Origin: Toxonevra muliebris
Lineage: Eukaryota > Arthropoda > Insecta > Diptera > Pallopteridae
Direction: 5' to 3'
NCBI GenBank assembly: GCA_963691655.1
Contig: OY829329.1
Span: forward strand, 62,924,852 to 62,988,851
DNA: 64,000 nucleotides
Shown here: positions 12,501 to 25,500 of the stretch, piece after piece
Layout of the letters: each line of letters opens with the position of its first letter
Position numbering within the stretch: the first letter of the stretch is position 1
Position numbers and translations under genes: made by a program
Notes under the pieces: generated by a model
Databases searched by the model: none
What the model was told of the DNA's origin: nothing
Seen by the model: only the letters and a program-made list of their open reading frames with translations

Positions 12501-12906
12501 ACAAACAGATGTTGCACTCTTTGGTTTTGCTTCGGGAAATTTAGGACATGCTTCATTCTATCCTAACTGGGGTCTCGGGCAACCGCATTGTCCTAATATT
12601 ACCACTATGGAACCAGACTTTTCCTGCGATCATTTTGGTGCTTTATATTATTTTGTTGAATCGCTACAAAATGGTAAAGCTTTCGGTGCTATTAAATGCC
12701 CAAATTACATGAGTATACAAGAACAGAAATGCAATTGTGGTGGCCGGAGTAGAACTTGTTTGCCGCAGGCGTATATGGGCGGTGATCCAGCGGTACCGAA
12801 ACGTGGAATTTATTATTTGAGTACACGCAATACGTTGCCATTTGGTTATGGGGAATGGTGTCGCATGAAGAAAGCAATATCACCCACTGTTATGAGACTT
12901 AAATAA
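9560..12906 (+). CDS. Secreted pancreatic-lipase-family enzyme (lipase/phospholipase A1-like)
   Basis: Three coding exons give 374 residues: 9560-9602, 11034-11310, 12102-12906 (TAA). Exon 1 encodes only MRILLCIAVIVNVS; joining to exon 2 gives ...VSVA|TNKT, a clean signal-peptide cleavage site, which supports this start. A Thr/Ala-rich linker (residues 17-31) precedes the alpha/beta-hydrolase core. Inferred catalytic triad: Ser189 in SHSAG (most relatives have GHSxG), Asp214 in DAAGP, and His284 in CDHFGALYYFVES. The FSIHGW block at 108-113 forms the usual oxyanion region. Spacing from Asp to His (70 residues) is shorter than in classical pancreatic lipase, suggesting a short lid as in phospholipase A1-like members. 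It is likely extracellular and hydrolyses lipid esters. AATAAA follows near 12990. The orthologue in Drosophila is not identified. Confidence 0.9.
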
Positions 12907-15900
12907 GCTTTGCATTTTAAAATATATATACTTGAGTATTTTTAACGTTTATGTAACGTTTATATACATAACTTAAGTTTTAAGTTAAGAAAATAAATAT
13001 TTCTGCTTGAAAATAAAGATTTTTTTTTGAAAATAAAGTAAATACCAATAGCTAGCTTAAGTATAGCCAACTTAAATATAGAAAATGAAAAGAGCAGAAC
13101 CAGGGATGATATTTTTTATACTATTGTACATTTTCATAACAATCTGAAACAAAAAAAAATACATTGTTACCACAATAGTAGTTTTGCCAGGGCTGGGTAT
13201 ATTTTATTTAGAATTTTTCGTTAAACATTTTTGCTTGCGACGTTTCACAATCCAATGCTGCCACTTTTTACACAATTTCTTGAAATTTGGGAAGCCCAAA
13301 TCTATCTATCTTAAAAATTTTGAAATTTGTTTCAAAAGTGACCTCAAATAAATCATGCTAACTTACAAAAAAACTATATTTATGCTATAAATTTATAGAT
13401 AATATGGATATGAATATATTTGTACAATGAAGCAGCCAAAAAAGATGAAGCGGCAAAAAATTACGACACAAATGATCAAGGGTGAGTACTTCTTATACCA
13501 TTAAAAACGTTCCGGGGTATGTAGGTGCTTCTAGTTATAAGAGATGCCCACAAAATAATATTTATAAAATTCCATTCCGGCAACAGTGGTAGCAGCAATC
13601 TATGGTCAAAAGCAATAATCGTTTAGGTCGGCTTTAAAAAGTATTAAACTATAAAAGCTATCGTGTTCTTCTTACTGTCAAAAACTCCTGAATATCTGTT
13701 TTTTTAAATAAAAATTATGAAAACATAATCGCTTACGTAAAATAGCAATCAATTACATTTCTTTTTCAAACAATATCAATTCGAAATAATGATTTCAGAC
13801 TTAAGCGATTATTGCTTCTGGCATTGAAATATTCGTGACTATAGCAAGAGAATTCACTTCACGGGGAAAAATACGTCATATTTCATCGCTTGTTGGAGAA
13901 CAATATTATATTCAGAGCCATACAACCTCTAAAAATCACAAAAAACAGAGAACTTGCCTAGAAATATTAAGCTAAATGAATTTATTGATTCTGATGTCTG
14001 GTTTTCACTTTGTCAAATTCAATCAAATTTGCCAGCATGTTGGCAAATTTCATATGGGAAATTCTCTCTTTTTCTCTCTTTGACGGCAAATATGACATAG
14101 TGAAAAAAAGCATGTCATTGGTGGATTTGGCAATCCATTTATCAACTCTAAGCTGAACATGAGTTATATATCCATCACGCCATTTTAGTTAAGAGAGAAC
14201 ATCTACTCATCGTCTGCTCAGCTCACTGGCATGCACAATGATTGCTTGAAATGTAATGCATACATTACATATAACGGAGGATGAGAGAGAGAGATAAATA
14301 TATATGTACGAGTAACAATAAGCTCTGAAGTAATTATGAGTTTAAGAAAGAATACCATAAATTTTAGAGACTATTTTCGTTTTTTTTATATGAAGTTTTT
14401 GGCACTCTTAAATTGAGAGCGAAAAAACTACACAGAAAAAACGAAGAGTGGGGCAATTGGTTTTTTTGTTGTAATTTTCAAAATTTAACTCATCAAGGCG
14501 TACCCCTTGCAACTCATACTCTCTTCACTGTATGCTGTTCATAAATTATAATGACAATTTTGTACGAAGATAATGGCAATTTTCCATAGAATTTCTTCCA
14601 GTTGAAATAATAATGAAGCAAAATTAAATCCATCCTAAAAAAGTATATAAATTTTAAGTAATTTGTTTTATTTGTGGACATATTTCGATTCTCCCTAGGC
14701 TCAAGATATGAAGGAGCAAAACTTTAATGTTGGTTGCCCGGCATAAATAAGGATATAGCTATGTACATCTATCGATTGTATAAATCTCTGCTACTTGAAA
14801 GTTTACTTTCCTATGAACTCCTAGTATTTAGCACTTCACTAAAAGTATTTGGTTCTTGGTTCAAACCTCGGTTCTTGACCCATGGGTATATTACTTGATT
14901 GTCTGTTATTTGAATGTCTTCAATTAATCTTATTACACACTTCTGCAACAAAGTAGATTTTTCTCAAACAATGAAAGGGATAATTGCCTTTTGCTGGATT
15001 AAGCGTTATAAACCATCCTGTCCTTTTACATCTAGTTATTGTTACGATTGCTTGAAGTTACTTAAAAGCACTCGTATAAATGAAGTGCAATGTACTAAGC
15101 TCTAATTAAATTTCCAATGCAAGAGTTCTTATTATACTTTTGATAATTTCTCATATTATATTTAAAATTCTGAACTGCACATTATATTTACATTAAAGGC
15201 CTAAATTTTATTTTTTTTTCTTTTGTCATTTTCAAGTCAACTTAGATGGTAGTGGTGTAGGTATATAGCAGAGTAGATATTATTCTTCAAAAAAAAAAAA
15301 CGGCACTACTAAACTAAATACATATGTATAACACAATTATTATTAAATTTATTTTAAAAAAGTTCTTGTTGGTTTTTTAATAGAATTTTTATTTAAACTG
15401 TTCATGTTTAGGTTCATATTCGTAATAATTATTGAGCGACTCAACTCAAAAAGTGTTTTATTATCTTAATTATGTATTTTCTTGATTTTCTTCTATTTTG
15501 TTTTTTGTTTTTTTTTTTCTTTGTTTTCTCTGGAGTTTACACTTAAATTTTATATATTTAATGACGTCAGCTTTTGATTGGCTTTTACACATTGTTATTA
15601 TGTATTACATAAATAAGTAGAACATTGTATGTATGTATGGGTTATTATTTTTTGGTTGATGTTTGTATATAATTTGAAGTTGTTAAAATTACTGTGGCCG
15701 CTTTTTAATTATTTTGGTTTTTTCTTTTGTGTTATTACAATTATGAATTGATTTGATTTTCAAATTTTAAAAAGTTAACAGAAACAAATAAAACAAGTTT
15801 ACACAATTATTTATGCACGAGACTTAAAAGAAATTAATTAAAATTTAAGTTAAATTAAAATAAAAATATACAACATTACATAGAACAGGTTGAAATATTT

Positions 15901-16480
15901 TTGCTTGCTTTTAAAATGGATATAAGAACATCGAACGAACAGATACAAAACGAGCGCATTCTGTTTGATTTTCTATTTTAAATTATACAAATTTTCAACA
16001 TAAATTATTTGTATCTGGTGATAAAGTGCGGTTGGTTTGAGGTGTGTAGAGGTGACGGGTACAAACTTTTTATAGTGACATTATTAATAGGATACAATTT
16101 TCTTTCTATCTTTTTCTTGTTTCTTTTGTATACAAATGTTTGTTTGTATATATGTAGATAAATGTCTATATAGCAGTGGGGGCGAGGGGAGAAGAGTAGT
16201 ACATATTTATAAATGTTTCTTTTTGTTTGAGAACTAAAACTAAATTACATTTAAAGTAAAAAAAAAATGACAAAAAGAAAAAGGAAAATGAAAAAACGAA
16301 TAGATTTCTTTATAGTAAAAAGTGAGAAACCACAAAAATCGTGGATTTCATATAGATTTGTTTTCGTTTTGTTTGTTAAGTTTTCACTCTCCAACTCTCT
16401 CTCTCTCTTTTTCAAAAACAAAAATAAAAAAAAAGAATTTAATTAAAAACTAAAAATTACGCGATTTTACACTTTTTAGC
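12907..16480. other. Intergenic between lipase and Sam-S 3' ends
   Basis: The two genes converge here. The DNA is AT-rich with no credible coding exon. Small structures seen: a 10-bp inverted repeat with a 6-base loop at 14025-14050 (AAATTTGCCA and its complement), and a roughly 20-bp inverted pair around AGCAATAATCG at about 13610 and 13810. The part next to Sam-S (about 15500-16555) probably contains its 3' UTR. Confidence 0.4.
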
Positions 16481-16555
16481 ACACGGTGACGGCGGCAGTT
16501 CCGCCGCGACTGTTGCTAATTCGACAATATCAGCTACTGCATCATCGGCGTCTAG

Positions 16556-19500
16556 TCAATTGAACTGTAGTTTCTTGGCTTCCTCCCACGAGAAGCCTTC
16601 ACGTCCGAAATGACCATAAGTACTTGTGCGCTGGTAGATTGGTTGTCTTAGGTTAAGGTCTCTGTGTCGAAGATAAAATAAAAATCAAAATTAATACAGA
16701 TACTGGTGTGTAAAATAAATGAAAACTCAAATTGATGTCGAATTTAAACTCACTTTACAATCATACCGGGTCTCAAATCGAAATTCGCCTTAATAATTTG
16801 TAGCAGTTCTTTTTGTGTTTTATGTGAAGTGCCATAATCGAACACGGTAATTGAGAGTGGCTCAGCCAAGCCAATGGCATATGATACTTGCACCAGACAA
16901 CGTTTACATAAATCCGCTTTGACCAGCGATTTAGCTACCCAACGCGCTGCATACGCTGCTGATCTATCGACCTTTGTGAAATCTTTACCAGAGAATGCAC
17001 CACCACCATGTGCACCCCAACCACCATATGTATCTACAATAATTTTACGCCCCGTCAAACCAGCATCACCCATTGGCCCGCCAATAACAAACATGCCACA
17101 TGGATTTATATGCACAATGGTATTGGCATCAAAATATTTCGATGGAATGACTTCTTTAACTACTTTATTCATAACTTCAGTGCGTAAATCATCCAGTGAG
17201 ATTTTCTCTGAATGCTGCATGGAAACAACAATGGTATGGACGCGTTTCGGCACTGCGGATCCTTGATTAAACAGATATTCGCATGTGACCTGAAGGAGAG
17301 ATAGAAAAATTATAATTAGAATAAGTAGAGTTTTATTTTACAGTAACTAAATTCTATTCTATAAATTGCATTCAAAAGAATTCATTGAATTCTCAAAAGT
17401 CTTCATTCAAATATGAAATGAAAATACAGTTTATTGAATAAATAGAGTTTTATTTTTCAGTAACTAAATTTTATTCTATAAATTGCATTCAAAAGAATTC
17501 ATTGAATTCTCAAAAGGCTTCATTGAAATATGAAATGAAAATACAGTTTATTGAATGTACTATTTACTTAATTATTCAATTTATGAAAAAATCAACAGTA
17601 AAGACTTGCAATCAAAAAGAATTCAATGAATTCTCAAAAGGTTTCATTGAAGTCTTGAGCAAAAATACAGTTTAATGAATGTTCTCTTTAATAAATCATT
17701 GAATCTTCGAAAAAAAAAGAAGCAATATAATTAATTTGTAATCAAAAAGAATTCATTGAATCTCAAAAAGCTTCATTGAAGTCTTAAATGAATATAAATT
17801 TTATAGAATTAATCTTTTAAATCGTACAAAAAATCTACAGAATTTACTTGCAATCAAAAATTCTGAAAGTACATTGAAGTACAAACTTTAATGAACGCAC
17901 CCTTTCATAAATTATTCAATTAAAGTAAAAAAATCAACAGCAAAAACTTGCAATCAAAAATAATTTAATGAATTTTGAAAACGCTTCTATGAAGTCTCAA
18001 ATGAATGTACACTTTATTAAAAGCACTTTTTAATAAATTATTCAATTCAAGTAAAAAACCAACAGCAAAAACTCGCAATCAAAAAGAATTCAATGAATTC
18101 TCAAAAGGCTTCATTGAAGTCTTGAATGAAAATGCAGTTACAGCCAAAAAAGGAAAATCCTTTAAACCATGAAAAATTCAACAAAATTTACTTGCAATAA
18201 ATAAGAATTCAATGGATTCTCAAAAAACTTTATTCAAGTCTCAAATGAATATGTGCTTTATTGAACTAAATTGTTCAATTCAATAAACTCGCAAAGTTAT
18301 TGCACACTTAAGTGAATGATTTTTTTGCATGAATTCATAATCAAATGCAATCAACTGCAATCAAAAATGATTTTGATAATCTCTCAAAGAATTTCATTTT
18401 ATTTTCAAATACTCAATGAAGCTCTCTGTTATCTGTGATTTCAAGACGAAAAATACAAATTCACCATAAAATTTATAACAATTCTAAATGTTTTAATGAT
18501 TTCATCGAAATTTTTTTACACATTTTTGTCAAATTTACCTGTGTCTTTGAGTCGGGACGCGCCCACCAGAAATCACCACCTCTACGCAATTCAGCTATTT
18601 TTTCATTAAGTTTATGCGCCAAAACGACAGTCAATGGCATGCATTCTTCCGTCTCATCGGTGGCATAACCGAACATAATACCCTGGAAATTATATGAAAT
18701 GGGAGATTAAATAAAGAAAGCACGTAAAGAATTAAATTAAAAATAAATATAAAAAAATAACATAGCAACAAAGTACAGTAAACAAACAAACAAATAGAAA
18801 ATAAACAAGTTAGAAAAAAACACAAGGACAAAATTAGAGAAAAATTAAAAAAATAGCCCAGCCAAAAAGAAAGTAAAAAAAGATATACAAGTAAAAGTAA
18901 AATAATAAGCCAAAGCGTTATGAGTTAAAGCAAGTGATTAAGCGAGTAATGAAATGTATGCGAATTTATATCACAAAGTGTACGAATAATTTTGTGCTTT
19001 TATTTTTTAATTATTTTTCTCGTTTATTTAAAAAGTTTTTAAAGCCTTTATAAAAGAGTAGCAAAAAAAAAAAAAAAAAAAAATTTGGACCAAATTGCTT
19101 TGAAAATGAATACAAAAATTTTGTAAACATTTATTCTTGATATTTTATAAAATTTTGGGTTTTAATTTTGAGTCTTAATTGTGATTTTGTATGTACATTT
19201 GTATGTAGCAAGTATAAATAAATGATAAAATATTAAAATGAAATTAATACGTTATAGTTTATATAGCGAGTATACCAAAAACACCGGGTATGTTATGTGT
19301 AAGTGGTGCTGCTTGAAGTAGTGTGTGTAAAATATGCCTAGGAGTGAATCAAGTTTATTATTTACTTGCTTTTTAATAAATTTTTTAATAAATATTTTCA
19401 ATTCAAATTTAAAACAAGTAAATAACAAACTATTATAAATGTGCAGTAGAGCTTAGAAAAAAAAAAGAAAAAAAACGAAAAAGAGGCGGCCAATCAACTT

Positions 19501-22500
19501 ATGAAACAATAGGTGGCACATTCGATTCAATACAAGCTGCTCACTTAAAATCGATAAACTAGTTTAAAAGCTCGCAAATTGTACAGAATGAAATGTGATT
19601 TATGTAGAGTAATATAAAAAAGAAGCACAAATGCTAATAATTTAACTTAAAAAAAAAAATAATAACTAATTAAATTCAAATACATTGAAAAATTACGCTT
19701 AAATACAAACGAAAAAATGCTAATTTACATATTATTTTTGCTTTTAGTAAAAATGAAAACACAATCTTCACACCTGATCTCCGGCACCGATCTCTTCATC
19801 GGCACGATTAATATGCACTCCGGCTGCAATTTCCGGCGATTGTTGGTCCAATGCTAACAATACGTTGCACGTTTTATAATCGAAACCTTTGTTGGGTTAT
19901 CATTGAGTTTTTTTTTTTTTTTAATATATTGATTAATTTAATTATGGTTTTTGTATTTTTATTATGAAAAGAAAGAAAAATGCACACAAAAAAATTGTAT
20001 AAAATAAGGCATAATTGATAAATGATATTTATTTGTTGTAATATGATATTTTTATCCCATGTATTCATAATCAATTTTTATACTACTTTCATTTCTTTAG
20101 CACTCTGAATTCAATCAAATCTTTTATATAATTTTTAAATTCTGTTTGAGTTTAATAAAGAAGGAAGTGAACTAATTCAAAGAATTTAAAGAATGTGTTA
20201 ATTTAAAAATTTAATAAAGATTTTTAGTTTGTATTATTGGATTTTCGAAATGAGTTCAAATTTTAATAAAGAGTGCATTGAAAAAATTAAGAAATCAAAA
20301 AAAAAACTTTTAGGAATTCATTGAAACACTTACACTTTAAGAATTTAAAAAATTTTATTTTTTCAAGGAACTCATTGAATTATTTTCATTCACTGAATTA
20401 TTTTAGGAAATCATTGAATTCTTTAAACAATTTATTAAATTCTTTTAGAAACTCATTGAGTTTTTTCGGAGTTCATTGAATTATTTTAGAAACTCATTAA
20501 GCTTTTTAGGAATTTAATGAATTCTTTTAGTGATTTGTTGTATTATTTTAGGATTTCCTTGAATTATTTTAAGATTTATTTATTAATTTTAGAAATTCAT
20601 TAAATTCTCTTAGGAATCCGTTGAATTCTTTTGGAAATTCCATGAATTCCTTAGGGAATCCATTAAATTTTTTTAGGAATTCACTGAAATTTTTTTTGGA
20701 ATTTCATGATTTTTTTTAGAAATTCATTGAATTTTTTCAGGAATTCATTGAATTCTTTCAGGAATCCATTGAATTTTTTAGGAATCCATTGAATTCTTTT
20801 AAGAATTCATTGAATTCTTTTAGGAATTCATTGAATTCTTTCAGGAATCTATTGAATTCTTTTAGGAATTCATTGAATTTTTTCAGGGATCTTTTGAAAT
20901 CTTTTAAAGATTCATTCAATCCTTTTAAGGGATTCATCGAATTCTTTTAAAAAATTATTTGAACTCATTTTGATCTTATTTAATTCTCACGTGAAATCAT
21001 ATTTCAAAAAAGAATTTATTCCATAAAAGTTTAATTAATTTTAGATTTCAGTATTAAATTTGTTTTGGTAGGAAATTCATTTTGTTGAATTCTTTTGCAT
21101 AATACAAATATTAAGTAAGAAAGAAAATCAATTAAAAATTCCTTAATTCAAAAATCTAATGAATTATTTTTGATTTCAATGCATTTTTTTTTAACTTCAA
21201 GTTTACTATATTGAGTTTTAATATGAATTCAAAATTTATTCCATAAATAGTAATTCAATAAGGTAAGCATTCATTTTGAGGATAAAATGTAACCTCCTAT
21301 GGCTTCAAGAATCTCTCTTTAATTACAAGTTCATCGCCTTAAAGAATTTAAAATTGTAATAAATAGACTAGATTTGAAAAATTTTTTCCAACATTTTTTT
21401 AGAGATCACTTCTTAATTCAGAAAAAGGTTACATTATAGAACACTGAAACGATCACAGTTGACATGATCGTTCAATGAGCTTGTTTAGATTAAAATCTGA
21501 GTTTTAATTCAATAAGAAGATCTCTGTAGTAAATCTTGAGCTCGAGATCACTGAAATTATCAAAAATGATATGATCACATTTCAGTGATTTTCTAATATA
21601 AAATCAAGATTAAAATTCCAGTGGATAATCATGAATTATAGAAGTGAAACGATTTAAATTGGAATCTCAAGATGATGATCTCTGAGAGGAAAATTGATTA
21701 TGCATACGTTTATGTTTTCTTAAATATAAAATACATTTTTAATATAATTTTTCTGAAAGAACAATCACAAAACATTAACCCTGCGAGATTATGAATTAGA
21801 GTCAGTTTTACTGGGCGAGTCTAAGCCGATATATGAAATTTAAACTTAGTTAAACTTTCCAATGATTTTTAAAATATAAACTAAGCTTAAAAACATCCAG
21901 TTTTTGTTAATCATAATACTCTTGAAAATGATTAGAACTCGCGCAGAAAGCTGGCTCTAAATATTTTCTGAAAAAAAAAAAAAAAAAACAACAAACCCAT
22001 GTTGTTGTTTTATGATGCAGCTGCTGGAATGACGATTGGAGTTTTCACTTAAAAATATGTATGCCCAGAAAAAAAACATGCTTTAATTTTAATTGCTAAA
22101 TGAGGTCCATTTTTAGATGAAATTAAATTAAATTTTAATTTTTCTGCAAAACCTTTTTCTTTTTTTTTAATTTTAGTTATAATCATATATCGTTCTTAAT
22201 TTCGTACCTTTGGTTTTGTCTGCTGATATTTATATGATATTTATAATTAAAATATGAAGTTGACATGCGAAATTTTGTTGCGCTTGTTTTTTTTATGATG
22301 ATGTTAGAGATTGTTTTGTGAGTCAAGATTCAATTCGAGGTCAATCGATTTTTTTAAAAAAGATATTCAAGCATAGTTATAGTCAAAAAAAACAAAATAA
22401 AATAAATCATCTTGTAAAGAAATATTGCCAGCACTATCGTTAGTATCAACTTAAATTGATATTTGATGAAAAGCTTTAAAAAAAATGAGAGAAAAACTAA

Positions 22501-25500
22501 TTACTTATTCGAATAATTTCAAAATTATTTCGTATTATAAATTAGATTGAGAATGCAAATACTTTTATATTTATCAAGTGAATTTGATGATTTATAAAGT
22601 TGACTTTATATAAAACCATATTTTGTTTTTGACTAAAAACTATGCAGTTTTTGAATATATATATATTTTTTTTATATAAGTAGAAAAGGCCAGAGCAAGT
22701 AACTAATATGTAGTATAAACAAAACGACAAGAAACAAACATTTTTATTGATTTTTTTATGTAGTAGTAAGTAACTAGTCAGAGAAAGAGTTGAGACATTG
22801 TTTGCAATACCTGATCACCAGCACCAACATCATCTTCTTCACGATTAAGATGTACACCATGGGCAATTTCTGCAGACTGTTGTTCAAGTGCAACGAGCAG
22901 ATTTAATGTTTTCCAATCGAAACCTTAATTTTTGTTTTTTTTTTTTTTTTTTTTGATGATGAAATATTTGTGTCAATTAAAAGATAATGATTTTTGTATT
23001 TGGTTTTTTTTTTTTTTCTGAATAAAATCTGTTTTGCTAAACACAAAAAGCAGATGTTTGCTTTCTTTTTCTTATTCTTAAACTAAGATTTATTAAAAAA
23101 ATAATAATAATAATTCTTACCTTTCGATGAGTCATCGTAGCCAATGTGTTTGACCGTGTCACGTACTACTTTTTGATAATCAACTACAGCTTTCGATGTA
23201 ATTTCGCCACATAATAAAATCATACCAGTTTTAGCAACAGTTTCTGTAAAGCAAAAAGGAAAAAAAAAATTATATAATCAACGATTAGATTAAATGAAAT
23301 TAAGTAGTCCTCTATGCAACACATGCATACATTTCACAAGAAATCTCATTTTTATTAACATAAATATTTATATATAATAATAAAAATAATAATAATAATA
23401 ATCACTGAATTACTAGAATTACAAACGCTGCACAAAGTCCAGCTACAATCTTTCCTTTTATTCATATAGCATTTATTATTCCTTAACACCAACAAGAAAA
23501 AAAAATATACAAAATTTCCATTTCATTTTACTTCACAATTTTATATTTAGCTTATGCGTAAACAAAAGAAATTCATGTAGTCCAAGAAGCTACAGCCGGC
23601 GAATTATTTATTTGTTTCTACAATGTCGCCAAGAAGTTGATGCCTTGCGCACGCGTCTTTCCTTAAGAGACATAAATTTTTTGATCCAAAAAAATTGAAT
23701 TTAATTTGAGTTTTGTTGGCGTCTCGCAAAAATGTTTGTTTTATTTAATTTGTAATTTAATCTGGCTTCAAAAAGTTTTTGTTTAATTTTACGCAGAGAT
23801 TATCAGTTGATCTGAATACATATGATTACAATGAAAATGTATGATGTGAATATGAAATGTGTGCATTTTATTTGATTTAGAGCAAGTTATATATAAATCT
23901 GGATCAGAAGAGGGATCGCAAGAGAGGCTGGTGTCTAAGATTAAACAGCGATCTGGAGATTGGAGACCGTTTTTTATATAACTTACATGAGTTCTTAAAC
24001 AGTGATTTAAAGATCCGAAGATCATTTCTGCCGAAACTTGCCAAAGTTCTTAATTAGTGATCTGAAAATCGGAAGATCCTGTCTTACTAAGTTCGCTAAA
24101 GTACCTAATCTTAAAAGGCTTGCTAGAGTTTCTCATCAATGAACTGAAAATCGTTTCTTCCTAAGTTCGAATGAGTTTTTAATCATTAATCTAAAGATCG
24201 GAAAATATTACCTTGTTAAGTTCACAAGTGTTCCTAATCAGTGAGCTGAAGACGAAAACTCGTTTTAGACTAAGTTTTTAATCTATGATCTGAAAATCGG
24301 AATGCCGTTTATTATTAAACTTCTTAATCAGTGATCTGAAGATCACTTCGAACAAAACTTGACAGAGTTCCTAACCAGTGATCGGAAGATCATTTCTAAC
24401 TAAGCTTCCAAAAGTTCCTTATCAGTGCTTGTATTATCTTTTCATACCAAGCTCGCAAGAGTTTTTCTTTAACCCTTTTGGTATTGTAAGGAATCCAGAG
24501 GAAATAACGCAAAACCGAATCCGGATTCGTATTGTCTGACCCCGATTTCTTGTTACAATTTTTTATCAAAACAGAAATTTTGCGTCTCTGAAGGCTTGAT
24601 TTTGTGTATGGGTCATCGGAGACCCTATGGCTTACAATGGGATTTTTCATAAACTTTTTCTGTATATTTTTATTAGATATTTTTTAAAAAATAGACAAAG
24701 TAACTTAGTTTTAATTTTTCACTTAACCCTTTCTTGACCTAAGGAAATTAGAATCGATAGAGCAAAACCGAGACTAAATTCGAAATTTTCGACCCGCATT
24801 TCATTGTGAAAAGGTTCTTAAAAAGTTTCCATTGAAAATCTTAGGGTTACCGGTGACAAGAAATTTAAGTGAAGATCAGAAAATCATAAATCAAATTATG
24901 ATAAAAATCATATGTAAAATTTTATTTCAGGTGATTCCTGTCTTGGGTAACCTATATTAAAATTTTCCAAAAAATATTTCCTTAGAACATTTTAACCTTC
25001 TAAATCGCACCAGTATTAGAAATTTTTGGCCTTTTTCTTAAAAACTCCTTAAAAACTAAGTTAAAGGGTTAAACCATTCCACAGAAATATTCTCTAGAAA
25101 ATTTCACTAAGGGCCACCGAAGACAAGTAGTCTCTAGTAGTTAAAGGTAACACATAAAAAAACGAAATTAAGTGTTAAGAAATTTATTTGTAAGCATGAT
25201 TAGTAATAGCCTTGTAATATGTGCTGTAAGTATGGAACGTAGAAGCTTTCAGCAGCAGAGAATCATTTAATAATATTGTAAAGGTGCGGTAATGTTTGTG
25301 GCACCCACGGAACATCAGAAATGAATTTCTGGTTATAGTATTTTTTATACGCCAACATTAGTTCAGTGCTTAAACAGCTTTACCTGCGATGGAATAGCGT
25401 GAAATGGCCGCAGATATAACAAAATTTATTGATATTTTTGAAAACTCCATTATAAAGGATATTACTGATCATACTTAATAACGCACTTTGCAATATATGC

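Noticed and set aside
16874..17266. 130-residue plus-strand frame
   Set aside because: Antisense shadow of Sam-S exon 6, which has a full-length family match on the minus strand.
17319..20960. CRISPR-like arrays
   Set aside because: The genome is eukaryotic; units are diverged, have no unique spacers of fixed length and lie in introns.
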